NCBI RefSeq assembly: GCF_900116895.1 | Contig: NZ_FPCF01000003.1 | Location: 1-64,000, forward strand | Direction of reading: 5' to 3' | DNA length: 64,000 nt | Source: Pseudidiomarina donghaiensis | GTDB taxonomy: Bacteria; Pseudomonadota; Gammaproteobacteria; Enterobacterales; Alteromonadaceae | Shown: in pieces, positions 17,252-28,208 of the stretch | Position numbering within the stretch: the stretch's first letter is position 1 | Layout: every line of letters begins with the position of its first letter | The notes under the pieces: model-generated | Seen by the model: only the letters and a program-made list of their open reading frames with translations | Database searches by the model: none | Told to the model about the DNA's origin: nothing | Program-made: the position numbers and the translations under genes

Positions 17252-18678
17252 TAGTTGGTATTTCCGCCTGGCTTGGACTTGTTACTGCGACGGCGTTTAC
17301 CACCACGTCGACCACGACGTTTTGGCGCATGCTCTTTGTCCGCAACATGTGCAGGCAGTGATGACATGTCCGTCGTTTGCTGAAGTTTGGTCCAGAAATC
17401 AGCTCGCTGTTGCAGTACTTTTTGCTCAAGCGGCGTGGCTGTTTTGGCACGCAGTAATAAAAAGTCGTAGGCCGCCCTGAATTTAGGGTGCGTTAATAAT
17501 GACTGTACGCGTTTGCCTTTTGCTCGCTCCATACGCTGTTGCAGTTGCCAAATTTCGCGGGCAGGAATACTAAAGCGCTTCGGTATCGCAATGGTTTGCA
17601 CTTGGCGACCAATCACGTCCGCTGCGGCAATATTCAGTGCATCTACCGGAGGCAGGCCGCTTTCCACACTCAATTGCTCCATGCGAGCTTGCAGCGGCCA
17701 CCATAACAGGGCGGCAAACAAATACGCAGGTGTAATACGTTGATCGTTGCGAACCCGTGCATCGGTATCGGCAAAAGTTTGATGTATTAATTGATAGGGG
17801 GCTTCTGTCGGTGACTTCAAATAAACTTTTAGCAACGGGAATAACTGCTGAAACAAATGGTAATCGGCTAACATTTCAAAGTTAGCTAAGCCTTTGCCCG
17901 CAGTAAATAGCTTGAGAACTTCTTCAAACAAGCGCGCCGGCGGAATATTTTGCAGTAACGGGGCAAGCTCCCGAATCGGTTTAGCGACACTGTCGTCTAG
18001 ACGCATATTGAGCTTGGTGGCAAAACGAACAGCGCGAAGCATACGCACTGGATCTTCACGGTAACGTGTCTCGGCATCGCCAATCATACGTAATACACCA
18101 GCTTCACAATCACGCACACCGTCAGCAAAATCGACAATACTGAAGTCAGCAATGTTGTAGTAAAGGGCATTTACTGTGAAGTCACGGCGTTGGGCATCTT
18201 CGTCAATGGTGCCATAAACATTGTCTCGAACCAGCATGCCTTCGGCATTTTGCTTGGCAACCTTGTCGGCCGTATCTTCATCATCGTGGCTTTCGTGATG
18301 TCCCCGAAATGTTGCAACTTCAATAATTTCTCGCCCAAATACCACATGCGCCAAGCGAAAGCGGCGACCGACTAAACGGCAATTGCGGAATAGCTTACGT
18401 ACCTGCTCAGGCGTGGCATTGGTGGTGACGTCGAAGTCTTTTGGGTGCAAACCAAGTAACAAGTCACGCACACAGCCGCCTACCAAATAGGCCTCATAGC
18501 CGGCGTTATGTAACCGATACAGCACCTTAAGAGCGGGTTCGGAAATATCTTTGCGCGAAATATTGTGTTGATCGCGAGGTATGATCCGAGGCTTGGCAAG
18601 TATATTTTGCGGCAAGTTTTTTGCGTTTGGTCTGCGCTTTATAGCACGCTTTGCCAAGGCTTTAATGCGTTTGATAAT
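17251..18678 (-). CDS. pcnB: Poly(A) polymerase I with a probable AUU start
   Basis: A 475-residue polymerase that adds poly(A) tails to RNA 3' ends and promotes decay. LVGGCVRDLLLG and the catalytic DFDVTT lie in the nucleotidyl-transferase head; RRDFTVNALYYN and the RNA-binding REDPVRMLRAVRFA follow, and the tail is very basic (KRRGRRGGKRRR). The first standard in-frame start is TTG 18657, with no ribosome site. Seven codons upstream, ATT 18678-18676 lies 8 nt after GGAG (18690-18687). E. coli pcnB is known to start at AUU, so the ATT is preferred here. It lies in an operon between gluQ and folK. Confidence 0.93.
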   Translation of the reverse strand: MIKRIKALAKRAIKRRPNAKNLPQNILAKPRIIPRDQHNISRKDISEPALKVLYRLHNAGYEAYLVGGCVRDLLLGLHPKDFDVTTNATPEQVRKLFRNCRLVGRRFRLAHVVFGREIIEVATFRGHHESHDDEDTADKVAKQNAEGMLVRDNVYGTIDEDAQRRDFTVNALYYNIADFSIVDFADGVRDCEAGVLRMIGDAETRYREDPVRMLRAVRFATKLNMRLDDSVAKPIRELAPLLQNIPPARLFEEVLKLFTAGKGLANFEMLADYHLFQQLFPLLKVYLKSPTEAPYQLIHQTFADTDARVRNDQRITPAYLFAALLWWPLQARMEQLSVESGLPPVDALNIAAADVIGRQVQTIAIPKRFSIPAREIWQLQQRMERAKGKRVQSLLTHPKFRAAYDFLLLRAKTATPLEQKVLQQRADFWTKLQQTTDMSSLPAHVADKEHAPKRRGRRGGKRRRSNKSKPGGNTN

Positions 18679-18690
18679 AACGGGTTCTCC
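18676..18690 (-). promoter_or_regulatory. Ribosome site and AUU start codon of pcnB
   Basis: Minus strand: GGAGAA (18690-18685), then an 8-nt gap from GGAG to ATT (18678-18676). No ATG, GTG or TTG lies at a comparable distance in frame. This spacing decides the start and implies inefficient, IF3-sensitive initiation. Confidence 0.75.
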
Positions 18691-18707
18691 GAGAATGTTT
18701 AAAACGG

Positions 18708-19580
18708 TTATATTGTATCCTGCTGAACGGTTTTGGGGAAGTCACGCGTGCGCCATTGCATAACAGCATCGCTTAGTAATTCAGCGGCATTGGCTGTTAG
18801 CTTCGGTTGCAGGTGTAAAAAGCGCATGGCGGCAGCTAGTTGTTCAATAACCTGATCATCGCGAAGTGCCGGTGCATGATTCTGTTTACTTAGTTTGCGG
18901 CCGCGCGGATCAAGCGCAAGCGGAACGTGTTTGAAGTGCGGTACGCGCTTGGCGAAAATTTGCCACAGGTTTATTTGCCAGCTGGTCGCGGTAAGTAAGT
19001 CCTCACCTCTGACAATATCGGTAATGCCTTGCTCAATATCATCAACCACCACCGCCAACTGGTAGGTGAACAGCCCATCACGGCGAAATAACACAAAATC
19101 TTCAGCCGCAAACGCAGGATCAATAGCGACCTCACCTTGCAAATCATCGACAAAACTAAGCACTGGGTGGTCGTTTCTAAAGCGAATGGCGGTATTTTCA
19201 ATAGCTAATTGCTTTTCACGGCAAACGCCAGTGTAGTAGGGACCGCGCGCTTTTATTTGCTTGCGGCTACACTCACAACGATAGGTTAGGTGTTGTGCAG
19301 TTAACTGCTCCAGCGCGCGTTGGTACGCGTCGGTGCGCTGGCTTTGGTAGACAATGTCACCGTCCCAATGCAGTTCATGTTGCTTAAGTTGTTCTAAGAT
19401 AATTTGATCGGCGCCGGCCACGGCACGAGGTTGGTCAACATCTTCAATACGCACAAGCCATCGCCCATTGTTTGCTCGGGCATCTAAGTAACTCGCAAGT
19501 GCGGCAATCAATGAACCAAAATGAAGAGGCCCCGACGGGGTCGGGGCAAAACGTCCGCAATAATCAGACGAGGCTCCCAT
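18708..19580 (-). CDS. gluQ: Glutamyl-Q tRNA(Asp) synthetase
   Basis: A 290-residue truncated GluRS paralogue that glutamylates queuosine in tRNA(Asp). The class I HIGH-like site is PSGPLHFGSL, the KMSKS-like site is KLSKQNHAP, and the zinc ligands include CECSRKQ and YTGVC. It lacks an anticodon-binding domain, as expected for the family. It begins 1 bp downstream of the dksA stop and precedes pcnB, the standard gammaproteobacterial order dksA-gluQ-pcnB. Confidence 0.96.
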   Translation of the reverse strand: MGASSDYCGRFAPTPSGPLHFGSLIAALASYLDARANNGRWLVRIEDVDQPRAVAGADQIILEQLKQHELHWDGDIVYQSQRTDAYQRALEQLTAQHLTYRCECSRKQIKARGPYYTGVCREKQLAIENTAIRFRNDHPVLSFVDDLQGEVAIDPAFAAEDFVLFRRDGLFTYQLAVVVDDIEQGITDIVRGEDLLTATSWQINLWQIFAKRVPHFKHVPLALDPRGRKLSKQNHAPALRDDQVIEQLAAAMRFLHLQPKLTANAAELLSDAVMQWRTRDFPKTVQQDTI

Positions 19581-19581
19581 A

Positions 19582-20034
19582 TTAGGCGCCAGTCATTTGC
19601 TTCTCTTTAATTTCAGCTAACGTTTTACAGTCGACGCAAAGGTCAGCTGTTGGGCGTGCTTCTAAGCGGCGAATACCGATTTCAATGCCGCATTGATCAC
19701 AAAAACCAAAATCATCGGCTTCAATTTTCTGTAGCGTTTTTTCGATTTTCTTAATCAATTTACGCTCGCGGTCACGGGTACGTAACTCTAAGCTGAATTC
19801 TTCTTCTTGCGCAGCGCGGTCTACCGGATCTGGGAAGTTCGCTGCTTCATCTTTCATATGGTGTACGGTACGGTCAACTTCTTCGCGCAATTGCGCACGC
19901 CATACTTCTAATATTTTACGAAAATGCGCACGTTGCGCCTCATTCATATATTCTTCGTCTGGACCCAGCTCGTAAGGCTCCAAGCCAGCTTGTGCCAGAA
20001 TGCCATGGGCTTTTTTCGGCGTTCCTTGAGGCAT
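19582..20034 (-). CDS. dksA: RNA polymerase-binding transcription factor DksA
   Basis: A 150-residue factor that enters the RNA polymerase secondary channel and, with ppGpp, inhibits rRNA promoters and activates amino-acid promoters. The coiled-coil tip contains [12 protein letters not shown] with the essential Asp and Ala residues. The zinc finger is CDQCG...CVDC. The start is ATG 20034 with AGGAG just upstream; the longer in-frame reading includes untranslated leader. A convincing promoter lies at 20078-20106. Confidence 0.98.
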   Translation of the reverse strand: MPQGTPKKAHGILAQAGLEPYELGPDEEYMNEAQRAHFRKILEVWRAQLREEVDRTVHHMKDEAANFPDPVDRAAQEEEFSLELRTRDRERKLIKKIEKTLQKIEADDFGFCDQCGIEIGIRRLEARPTADLCVDCKTLAEIKEKQMTGA

Positions 20035-20077
20035 TATGGATCTCCTATATGAGACGTTGTTATTAAAAAGGTCGGTA

Positions 20078-20106
20078 CATATACCAGAAAGCCAACAGCT
20101 GCGCAA
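20078..20106 (-). promoter_or_regulatory. Promoter for dksA
   Basis: Minus strand: -35 TTGCGC (20101-20106), 17-bp spacer, extended -10 TGGTATATG with hexamer at 20078-20083. It lies in the 74-bp gap between sfsA and dksA. Confidence 0.65.
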
Positions 20107-20108
20107 TT

Positions 20109-20801
20109 TTATTTGACGCAAATCATGGCGCTTGGTTTTATTTCCTCGGCCGATATCTGGCATTGAATGGCATTAAATTCAACCCCTGCTTGTTTGGCCA
20201 TTATGCACGCTTCGGCGTATTTAGCGTCAATATGTTCTGCAGCGCTAACTTGGCGAATGGCAGAGTGTAAAACAACATATAACACCATGGCGCGGTGGCC
20301 CTCGCTCGCCATGGTTTGCAGGCTTGCTAAATGCTGGCGCGCTCGTTCGCTAACGGTATCGGGAAAATACCCTTGTTGTTGTACAGCTAAAGTGACGCTT
20401 TTTACTTCAATAAAGGTTAAGTTGCCGTTAGCGTCGATACCTTGCCAATCAATGCGGCGGTTATCATAGCCATATTTTTGTTCGGCCGTAAGTTCTGTAA
20501 AGGGTTCTAACATACCTTGTTGCAGTAGCTCGCCAGCAATTTGGTTGGCGCGTTGGGTATTGACACAAATCATATCGCCTTCAGTTGTTTCTGCGAGCTC
20601 CCAGGTATAACGGTACTTACGTTTTGGGTTACCCGAGTCGCTTATCCATACCTTCATACCGGGCCGTGCGCAGCCGGTCATTGCGCCGGTGTTTGGGCAA
20701 TGAATGGTGATAACGTCGCCATTTGGTAATTGCACATCGGCTAAAAAGCGTTTGTAGCGTTTTATTAGCACCGCTGGGCGCAAAGGGTTGAGAAACTTCA
20801 T
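20109..20801 (-). CDS. sfsA: SfsA family DNA-binding/nuclease-like protein
   Basis: A 230-residue SfsA protein. The family is implicated in sugar-fermentation stimulation in E. coli and has a predicted nuclease-like fold; its true role is unclear. [30 protein letters not shown] and IEVKSVTLA (the PD-(D/E)XK-like E-V-K) are conserved. ATG 20801 is chosen because GGGG lies 6 nt before it and the protein then matches the E. coli N-terminus; a GTG lies four codons upstream. It precedes dksA and is divergent from pepB. Confidence 0.95.
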   Translation of the reverse strand: MKFLNPLRPAVLIKRYKRFLADVQLPNGDVITIHCPNTGAMTGCARPGMKVWISDSGNPKRKYRYTWELAETTEGDMICVNTQRANQIAGELLQQGMLEPFTELTAEQKYGYDNRRIDWQGIDANGNLTFIEVKSVTLAVQQQGYFPDTVSERARQHLASLQTMASEGHRAMVLYVVLHSAIRQVSAAEHIDAKYAEACIMAKQAGVEFNAIQCQISAEEIKPSAMICVK

Positions 20802-20868
20802 TGTAAGCCCCACATAGCTCGGATAGGATAGTCACATCAAGCCGAAAACATACTGGGAGCGTATTCGC

Positions 20869-22155
20869 ATGTCTAGCACTGTATCTGTATTTATTGCTAA
20901 TCAACCTGCTGAGCAGGCCGCTTGGAAAGCTAGCTCAGCCGCAATTATGAGCGAGCAAGGGGCGACAATTTACTTAGGCACGAACGAGGCCGATAATCTG
21001 CGCAAAGTACAAAAGGCCGGGCGACAATTAGACACCATGGGTATTAAATCGGTGCAGCTAGCGGGCGAAGGTTGGGACTTAGAGCGCCAATGGGCTTTTT
21101 CTAATGGCTTTACTGACACGCTCACCAAAAATACCATTCAATGGGCTGACGATGCCGACAAACTAACCCAGATGCGTGACACCGCAGCTTGGGTGCGTGA
21201 ACTCATTAACTTACCCCCCAATGAAATTTACCCAGAGTCACTGGCGCAAAAAGTGACTGATAAGCTAACTGCTGTGGCACCGAATGCCATCACAGTGACG
21301 CAAATTGTCGGCGATGAGCTGGTTAAGCACGGTCGTATGGGTATTCATACTGTGGGCCGTGCAAGTAAAAAACCGCCGGTTATGTTGGTGGTTGATTACA
21401 ACCCAGGTCAAGACGCCAATGCCGCTATTGATGCGGTGTTAATCGGCAAAGGAATTACCTTTGATAGCGGTGGCTATAGCATCAAGTCAAGTGAAGGGAT
21501 GCTGGCCATGAAGTGTGACATGGGTGGTGCTGCGACTGTTGCCGGAGCACTGGTACATGCAATACATCAGGGCCTCAATAAACGCGTGCAACTCGTGTTG
21601 TGCTGTGCCGAAAACCTAATTGACGGTAGCGCCTATAAACTGGGTGACATTATTACCTACAAAAACGGGCAAACCGTTGAAATTGTGAATACCGACGCCG
21701 AAGGCCGTTTGGTATTGGCTGACGGTTTGATTTATGCCGGTGAAGTGAACGCCAAGTTAATTATTGATGCGGCAACGCTTACTGGCGCTGCGCAAGTTGC
21801 AGTGGGTACTGACTACAATGCGCTATTTAGTGTTGATGATGAGCTCGCCCAAAAAACCTTGAACATTGCTCATGAGCAACGCGAATTATTGTGGCGTCTG
21901 CCGCTAAACAACTGGCACAAAGATAATTGTCCTTCGGCATTTGCTGACACCGCCAACAGTCGCCCGCAAAAAGGTGGTGGTTCGGGCGGGGCTAGCAATG
22001 CAGCGGGGTTCTTGTTACGCTTTGCACCGAATGAGGGTGCCGGTTGGTTGCATTTTGATATTGCTGGGGCCTATCACGGTAGTGCCAATGCGTTATGGCC
22101 AACGGGCGCAACGGCTTTAGGTTTCCGTACCATTGCGGCAAGCCTATTAAAGTAA
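20869..22155 (+). CDS. pepB: Aminopeptidase B, M17 leucyl aminopeptidase family
   Basis: A 428-residue cytosolic M17 metallo-aminopeptidase. The family's metal and catalytic segments are all present: GKGITFDSGGYSIK, MKCDMGGAATV and the signature NTDAEGRLVLADGL. Length and N-terminal half resemble E. coli PepB (427) rather than the roughly 500-residue PepA. It removes N-terminal residues from peptides for amino-acid recovery. It is inserted between sfsA and hrpB relative to E. coli order, and hrpB starts 4 bp after it. Confidence 0.93.
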   Translation: MSSTVSVFIANQPAEQAAWKASSAAIMSEQGATIYLGTNEADNLRKVQKAGRQLDTMGIKSVQLAGEGWDLERQWAFSNGFTDTLTKNTIQWADDADKLTQMRDTAAWVRELINLPPNEIYPESLAQKVTDKLTAVAPNAITVTQIVGDELVKHGRMGIHTVGRASKKPPVMLVVDYNPGQDANAAIDAVLIGKGITFDSGGYSIKSSEGMLAMKCDMGGAATVAGALVHAIHQGLNKRVQLVLCCAENLIDGSAYKLGDIITYKNGQTVEIVNTDAEGRLVLADGLIYAGEVNAKLIIDAATLTGAAQVAVGTDYNALFSVDDELAQKTLNIAHEQRELLWRLPLNNWHKDNCPSAFADTANSRPQKGGGSGGASNAAGFLLRFAPNEGAGWLHFDIAGAYHGSANALWPTGATALGFRTIAASLLK

Positions 22156-22159
22156 CAAC

Positions 22160-24601
22160 ATGACCACAGAACAGGTGCTGCCGGTAACGGCGTTAATTGA
22201 TGACGTTATTGCTTGGTTGCCGCAAGCACCTGTTGTACTCGAAGCGCCGCCTGGCGCTGGCAAGTCAACCGCACTCCCACTGGCGCTGCTGCAGGCAAAC
22301 ATTTATGGCCAGCGCCGTATTTTGCTTTTACAACCGCGACGTTTGGCCGCCATTTCAATTGCGCATTACCTTGCTGAACAGTTAGGCCAGCAGGTTGGCG
22401 ATGATGTTGGTTACCACATTCGTGGTGCAGCAAAGTTTCATGCAAATACCAAGCTTCTTATTTTAACCGAAGGCATGTTCACGCAATATATTCAGCGCGA
22501 CCCTGAGCTTGCCGATGTAGGGTTAGTTATTTTTGATGAATTTCACGAACGTAACCTAGCTAGTGACTTAGGGCTGGCGATGGCTCTTGATGCGATAAGT
22601 TTGCGCAGTGATTTAGGCTTGCTGATTATGTCGGCAACCCTGCCCGCTCAGCAAATTGCAAACTGGCTTGGCCATTGCAAAGTGTTAACCAGTAGTGGGC
22701 GGCAGCACCCTGTCGAGGTGAGTTACCATCCACCGAGTGCGGCACAGACTTGGTTACAAGCTATGCCTGGGGTTATTCGTCAGGCCATGCAAAAAGCTCA
22801 GCAAGGCGTGTTGGTATTTGTGCCGGGGCAACGCGAAATTAACGCGCTCATGGCGCAGTTTAATCACCTCGAAGACTGGCAAGTAAGCGCTTTGCATCGC
22901 AACGTTCCGCAAGCTGAACAGCGCGCATTATTTACCGCCAAGGCAGATTCAAAGAAGCGCTTAGTGTTCGCAACCAACATTGCCGAAACCAGTGTCACTA
23001 TTCCTCACATTGACGTGGTGGTTGATAGTGGGCGTGAACGCCAAGCGCAATTTTATCCGCAACATGGTATTACTAGATTGGTCACCCGACGCATTACCAA
23101 AGCTTCGGCAACGCAACGGGCGGGGCGAGCTGGCCGACTAGGGCCGGGGGCTTGTCTGCGAGTGTGGTCACAAAATGACGACCATGGGCTGCGCGACTAT
23201 CAAGTTCCGGAGTTAGAAACAGCGGATTTAACGAGCTTTTTGCTTGAGTGCCGCAAATGGGGCGCGGAGCCCCAGCAAATGATGTTTTTAACGCCTCCGC
23301 AGTCGGCCCATTTGCGCGCCGCTCATACTTTGCTGACCGAGCTCACGATTTGTCAGCCAAGTGGCGCATTGACTAGCCAAGGGCGTGACATTAGCCAGTA
23401 CCCCACAGAGCCACGGCTAGCGCGTATGCTCAATGCTGTCGCGCATGAGTCAACCGCGACAAAAGCGACGGCGGCTTGGCTTATGGCGCAAATTGAACAG
23501 GGCGCTGCGAGTGAACATTTTCCACAGCCTTTGGCGCACTTGTCGCCTGCGGCCAAACAGCGTTTTCAGTTTTGGTGTCGGCAGTTAAGTGTTACTACCG
23601 CGACGATTCAACCAGAACTAGCTGCAAGTTTGTTGCTATGGGCATTTCCTGATCGCGTGGCGCAGCGCCGTGGGCAGAGTGACCGCTATTTATTAAGCTA
23701 TGGCGGCGGCGCTACTATTCATCGCGCAGACACGCGGCCGCGGTGGCCTTGGTTGTTAGCTGTCGACCTAATGCTTAGTGAAACGCAAGCGGATGCCATT
23801 ATCGGCGCAGCACTGCCGTTAAGTGAGGCTGACCTTGAGCATCCAGCGTTAAACATTGAACAACGCACCGAAGTGCGTTGGCAGGGGCCACAACAACGGC
23901 TGCAGGCCGTGAATGTGACAGCGCTTGGTGCCATTCGACTGCGAGAGGCGCCCCTTAGCAATGCCATTTCAGCAGCACAGCGCTTGCAAGCGTTAAGTCA
24001 GTATGTGACGGAGCAAATGAGTGCTGCCGGACTAGCGTGGTTTAAGTTAAACGAGCAAGCAAAGCAGTGGCTAGCGCGTTACCAATTGTATTTGGACTGT
24101 GTGCGTCCCGAAGGTTGGCCAAGCCTTGCTACCGATGAGCTAGCAGACACTCTTAGTGAATGGGCCGAACCCTATTGGTTGCATATAGATAATTTACGTG
24201 ACTTACAGCAATGGAATGTCGTTGAGGCGCTGCAAGGGCGACTAAGTTATGCGCAGCAACAAAGCTTAGCCCAAGCATGTCCAACCCACGTGGTGGCGCC
24301 TAGCGGTCGCAGTGTGGCGATTGACTATTGTGCTCAGCAACCGACGATAGCGATTAAGCTGCAAGAGATGTTTGGTGAGCCGGTATCGCCAACGATTTGT
24401 CATGGCAAGGTTATTCTTACCATAGATTTACTTTCTCCGGCCGGGCGATTATTGCAACGCACCGGAGATTTAGCTAGTTTCTGGGATAACGCGTATGAGC
24501 ACGTCAAAAAGGAAATGAGAGGTCGCTATCCAAAGCACCCTTGGCCAGATGACCCGCGCCAAGCGCAGGCAACTCATAAAACAAAGAGACATTTAGCATG
24601 A
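22160..24601 (+). CDS. hrpB: ATP-dependent RNA helicase HrpB
   Basis: An 813-residue DEAH-box-type helicase. Motif I is APPGAGKST, motif II DEFHE, motif III SATLP, and the C-terminal RecA domain shows ATNIAETSVTIP and QRAGRAGR. The HrpB-specific C-terminal region ends with a WPDDP segment. Its biological role is poorly known. It overlaps mrcB by ATGA, the same hrpB-mrcB adjacency as in E. coli. Confidence 0.96.
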   Translation: MTTEQVLPVTALIDDVIAWLPQAPVVLEAPPGAGKSTALPLALLQANIYGQRRILLLQPRRLAAISIAHYLAEQLGQQVGDDVGYHIRGAAKFHANTKLLILTEGMFTQYIQRDPELADVGLVIFDEFHERNLASDLGLAMALDAISLRSDLGLLIMSATLPAQQIANWLGHCKVLTSSGRQHPVEVSYHPPSAAQTWLQAMPGVIRQAMQKAQQGVLVFVPGQREINALMAQFNHLEDWQVSALHRNVPQAEQRALFTAKADSKKRLVFATNIAETSVTIPHIDVVVDSGRERQAQFYPQHGITRLVTRRITKASATQRAGRAGRLGPGACLRVWSQNDDHGLRDYQVPELETADLTSFLLECRKWGAEPQQMMFLTPPQSAHLRAAHTLLTELTICQPSGALTSQGRDISQYPTEPRLARMLNAVAHESTATKATAAWLMAQIEQGAASEHFPQPLAHLSPAAKQRFQFWCRQLSVTTATIQPELAASLLLWAFPDRVAQRRGQSDRYLLSYGGGATIHRADTRPRWPWLLAVDLMLSETQADAIIGAALPLSEADLEHPALNIEQRTEVRWQGPQQRLQAVNVTALGAIRLREAPLSNAISAAQRLQALSQYVTEQMSAAGLAWFKLNEQAKQWLARYQLYLDCVRPEGWPSLATDELADTLSEWAEPYWLHIDNLRDLQQWNVVEALQGRLSYAQQQSLAQACPTHVVAPSGRSVAIDYCAQQPTIAIKLQEMFGEPVSPTICHGKVILTIDLLSPAGRLLQRTGDLASFWDNAYEHVKKEMRGRYPKHPWPDDPRQAQATHKTKRHLA

Positions 24602-26886
24602 GTAAAAAGCAGTCGGCTAAGCAACAAAAGCCAAGTTGGTGGCGTCGCGCTATTGTTTTGAGCCTAAAACTAGCACTCATTGGGCTGATTGTTCTTGTTG
24701 GTTATGTCATTTATCTGGATGCAACCTTAACCGATCGCTTCAGCAGTAATCGCTATCAAGCGCCGGCACTTATTTATGGCCGCAGTTTAGTCGTTGAGCC
24801 GCAAGCGTCGCTCACCAGGGCCACCCTGATTCATGAACTAAAACAGCTAAATTACGCCGCCGTGCAACGGGTGGATGACACAGGGCAATACCGAGTCACC
24901 CAATTTGGAGTCGAGTTTTATCGCCGACCTTTTGACTTTGCAACCGGCCCACAAATGGCGCAGCGGGTGCAAGTAAATTTTGCCGGCGACCAAGTGCAGT
25001 CGGTACAAAGCTTGCCCGATGGCAGGGCACTCAACCGTATTCAACTTGAACCACCTTATTTGGGCCGTTTATCGGGCGGTAGCCAAGAAGACCGCCTACT
25101 TATTGGTTTAGAGCGCGTTCCCAGTTTGCTGATTGAAACGCTGATACTGGTTGAAGACCGTGATTTTTATCATCATGCAGGTGTATCAGTAACGGCTATT
25201 GCGCGTGCAGCGCTTGCTAACTTATCAGCCATGCGTACGGTACAGGGGGGAAGCACCTTAACCCAGCAGCTTATTAAAAACTTGTACCTTACTCGTGATC
25301 GATCATTGTGGCGCAAAGCGAATGAAGCGCTAATGGCTTTGGTTATCGACTACCGGTTTAGTAAAAATGAAATTTTAGAAACCTATTTGAACGAAGTCTA
25401 TTTTGGCCAAGACCGCGGTTCCGCCATTCATGGTGTTGGCCTTGCTAGTCGGCTGTACTTTGGCAAACAAGTTGAAGAGTTAGAGCCGGCGGAAATTGCA
25501 TTGTTGGTGGGCATTGTGAAAGGCCCTTCTTATTATGACCCGCGTCGTTACCCAGAGCGAGCGCAACAGCGCCGCGACTTAATTTTGCAGTTGATGTTAG
25601 CGCAGAACCTGATTAGTCAAAAACAGTATGTGGCAGCCGTGGAAGCCCCTGTTATGGGCAGCACGAGCGGTCGCTTGGTAAGCGACAACATGCCTCATTT
25701 TATGGAGCTGGTTAAGTTTGAGCTTGGGCAAATGCGTTTGCCTGAAAATTGGCAGCAAGACGGCTTAAGAGTGTTCACTTATTTCGACCCTGCTATGCAA
25801 CGTGCGGCGGAAAGCGCCCTAACCGGTGAATTGCCGAAGATTAGTCAAGACGCCGAGTTGCAAGGTGCGGTGGTGGTGGCGAACCACCAACAAGCTGGTG
25901 TTACTGCCGTGGTGGGTGACCGGAACCCACGTCAGGTTGGCTTCAATCGAGCTGTGGCGGCTATGCGCCCAGTAGGTTCACTAATCAAACCGCTAATCTA
26001 CGCGGAAGCCTTCGAAGCAAACAACGAGTATGAATTGGGCTCATTAGTTGTTGATGAACCTTTAACGCTAGAGCAACCGGGCCAGGTTGCGTGGCAACCA
26101 CAGAATTTTGATAAAAAATACAAGGGGCCCATGCTTGCCTATGATGCGTTGGCGCAATCACGTAACGTGCCGGCTGTGCGCTTAGGCTTGCACGTTGGCA
26201 TTGACCGGTTGGCGGCTGTACTGCAACAAAGTGGCGTTGATACGCCGATTCCGGAAGTGCCGGCAGTGACGCTTGGCGCTGTAGCATTATCACCGGTTAA
26301 TATTGCAGAAATATATAGCATGCTGGCGCAACAAGGTACCTATCGTCCGTTGCGCAGTATTCGCGCGGTGACCAATCATCAAGGTTTAACCTTGTACCAA
26401 CGTGAATTTAAAACTGACGTTGAGGTGTTTTCAAAAAGTGCGGCCTATTTAGTCAACTACGGTTTGCGCGGTGTGATCAATGAAGGTACCGGCTCGCGCT
26501 TAGCTGACCGTTTTGGCATTAACAAATTGGCCGGTAAAAGCGGTACCACCAATGATTACCGTGACAGTTGGTTTGTGGCCTATGACCACCAGCACGTATT
26601 CACTGTTTGGCTTGGGCGCGACGATAATCAACCGGTACAGCTAACCGGTAGCAGCGGTGCTTTACGTATTGTCGAACAAGTTTTGCAACGTACACCCATT
26701 GCGCCGCTGCAGCTTCACGAACCGGTTGGCATTGAGGCCGCAGGTTTTCATCCAAACAAAGGCGTGCGCATTCCGGTTGATTGCCGAAATAGTCGTTTAT
26801 TGCCTGCGCGCGAGAAAAAGCTGCCCGAGAACCTTGGTTGCTCGGGCGATATTGAAGAAAAGTCTTGGTGGCAGCGCTTATTTTAG
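24598..26886 (+). CDS. mrcB: Penicillin-binding protein 1B
   Basis: A 762-residue bifunctional murein synthase. It has a short basic cytoplasmic tail, one membrane helix (about 21-43), and a UB2H-like domain with [15 protein letters not shown]. The glycosyltransferase has the catalytic [23 protein letters not shown] and [13 protein letters not shown]. The transpeptidase has SxxK as GSLIK, SxN as SRN and KSGTT. E. coli PBP1b is longer (844), mainly at the termini. It converges on hemL with a 9-bp overlap of coding ends. Confidence 0.97.
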   Translation: MSKKQSAKQQKPSWWRRAIVLSLKLALIGLIVLVGYVIYLDATLTDRFSSNRYQAPALIYGRSLVVEPQASLTRATLIHELKQLNYAAVQRVDDTGQYRVTQFGVEFYRRPFDFATGPQMAQRVQVNFAGDQVQSVQSLPDGRALNRIQLEPPYLGRLSGGSQEDRLLIGLERVPSLLIETLILVEDRDFYHHAGVSVTAIARAALANLSAMRTVQGGSTLTQQLIKNLYLTRDRSLWRKANEALMALVIDYRFSKNEILETYLNEVYFGQDRGSAIHGVGLASRLYFGKQVEELEPAEIALLVGIVKGPSYYDPRRYPERAQQRRDLILQLMLAQNLISQKQYVAAVEAPVMGSTSGRLVSDNMPHFMELVKFELGQMRLPENWQQDGLRVFTYFDPAMQRAAESALTGELPKISQDAELQGAVVVANHQQAGVTAVVGDRNPRQVGFNRAVAAMRPVGSLIKPLIYAEAFEANNEYELGSLVVDEPLTLEQPGQVAWQPQNFDKKYKGPMLAYDALAQSRNVPAVRLGLHVGIDRLAAVLQQSGVDTPIPEVPAVTLGAVALSPVNIAEIYSMLAQQGTYRPLRSIRAVTNHQGLTLYQREFKTDVEVFSKSAAYLVNYGLRGVINEGTGSRLADRFGINKLAGKSGTTNDYRDSWFVAYDHQHVFTVWLGRDDNQPVQLTGSSGALRIVEQVLQRTPIAPLQLHEPVGIEAAGFHPNKGVRIPVDCRNSRLLPAREKKLPENLGCSGDIEEKSWWQRLF

Positions 26887-28161
26887 CGCTGCAAAGGCCA
26901 CTTTCGCGGCTGCGAGGGTAGCATCGATATCCGCGTCGGTGTGTGCTGCCGACATAAAACCAGCTTCAAATGCTGAAGGTGCTAAATAAACACCTTGTTT
27001 AAGCATGCTGTGGTAGAAGCTACGGAAATGCTCCATGTTGCACTGTGTGGCCTGTTGATAGCTGGTCACCGGGCCGTCGCCGGTAAAGAAAAAGCCAAAC
27101 ATAGAACCGGCACGGTTGGTGGTGAACGGAATACCAGCTTCGTCGGCCAACGCTTGCAGGCCATCAACCAAACGATCGACTTTGGCATATAAACTTGGGT
27201 ACAAGTTTTCGTCTTCTAGCTGAGTTAACGCAGCTAAACCAGCGGCCATGGCAACTGGGTTGCCCGACAACGTACCCGCCTGATAAACAGGGCCAACCGG
27301 AGCGATATAGTCCATAATTTCACGTTTGCCGCCAAAGGCGCCTACCGGCATACCGCCGCCAATAACTTTACCCAAAGTGGTCAGGTCAGGGGTGACGTTG
27401 AAACGTTCTTGGGCACCACCACGAGCGACGCGGAAGCCTGTCATGACCTCATCAAAAATGAGCACACTTCCGTATTCGTCACAGATATCGCGTAGGCCTT
27501 CTAAGAAGCCTGGTGCTGGAGGTATACAGTTCATGTTACCTGCAACAGGTTCAACAATGATGGTTGCGATTTCGTTGCCACACTCAGCAAATACTTGGCG
27601 TACCGAATCGAGGTCATTAAAGGTCACCGTTAGGGTGTGCTTGGCGAAGTCTTCTGGAATACCAGGCGAGTTTGGTACGCCCAAAGTTAAAGCGCCAGAA
27701 CCTGCTTTGACGAGCAACGCGTCTGCATGACCGTGATAGCAGCCTTCAAACTTCAAAATTTTATCGCGGCCGGTGTAACCACGCGCCAAACGAATGGCCG
27801 TCATGGTGGCTTCGGTACCTGAATTCACCATCCGTACTTTTTCAATTGAAGGCACCAGCGATTTGATTTTCTCCGCCATGGTAATTTCATTGGCGGTTGG
27901 CGTGCCAAAGCTTAAACCACGATCAACAGCTTGATGTGTGGCTTCGCGAATCACTGAATTATTATGGCCAAGAATCATTGGCCCCCATGAGCCGACATAG
28001 TCGATGTAGCGCTGCCCATCGGCGTCAAACATGTAGGCGCCGTCAGCGCTTTCAATAAATATGGGTGAGCCACCCACGCCGTTAAAAGCGCGTACAGGTG
28101 AGTTAACTCCACCTGGAATACTGTGTTGTGCTTGGGCAAATAACTCGTCAGAACGTGACAT
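26878..28161 (-). CDS. hemL: Glutamate-1-semialdehyde 2,1-aminomutase
   Basis: A 427-residue class III aminotransferase-fold enzyme forming 5-aminolevulinate for haem. The PLP lysine is in [15 protein letters not shown], preceded by [11 protein letters not shown]. The N-terminus [13 protein letters not shown] is diagnostic. The coding end overlaps that of mrcB by 9 bp. hemJ, a later haem-pathway gene, lies two genes upstream on the same strand, with pyrB between. Confidence 0.98.
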   Translation of the reverse strand: MSRSDELFAQAQHSIPGGVNSPVRAFNGVGGSPIFIESADGAYMFDADGQRYIDYVGSWGPMILGHNNSVIREATHQAVDRGLSFGTPTANEITMAEKIKSLVPSIEKVRMVNSGTEATMTAIRLARGYTGRDKILKFEGCYHGHADALLVKAGSGALTLGVPNSPGIPEDFAKHTLTVTFNDLDSVRQVFAECGNEIATIIVEPVAGNMNCIPPAPGFLEGLRDICDEYGSVLIFDEVMTGFRVARGGAQERFNVTPDLTTLGKVIGGGMPVGAFGGKREIMDYIAPVGPVYQAGTLSGNPVAMAAGLAALTQLEDENLYPSLYAKVDRLVDGLQALADEAGIPFTTNRAGSMFGFFFTGDGPVTSYQQATQCNMEHFRSFYHSMLKQGVYLAPSAFEAGFMSAAHTDADIDATLAAAKVAFAALK

Positions 28162-28208
28162 GGTAATCCTCTATAGTTCTATGCAATGTGTTGAAAAGGT
28201 CACTGGGC

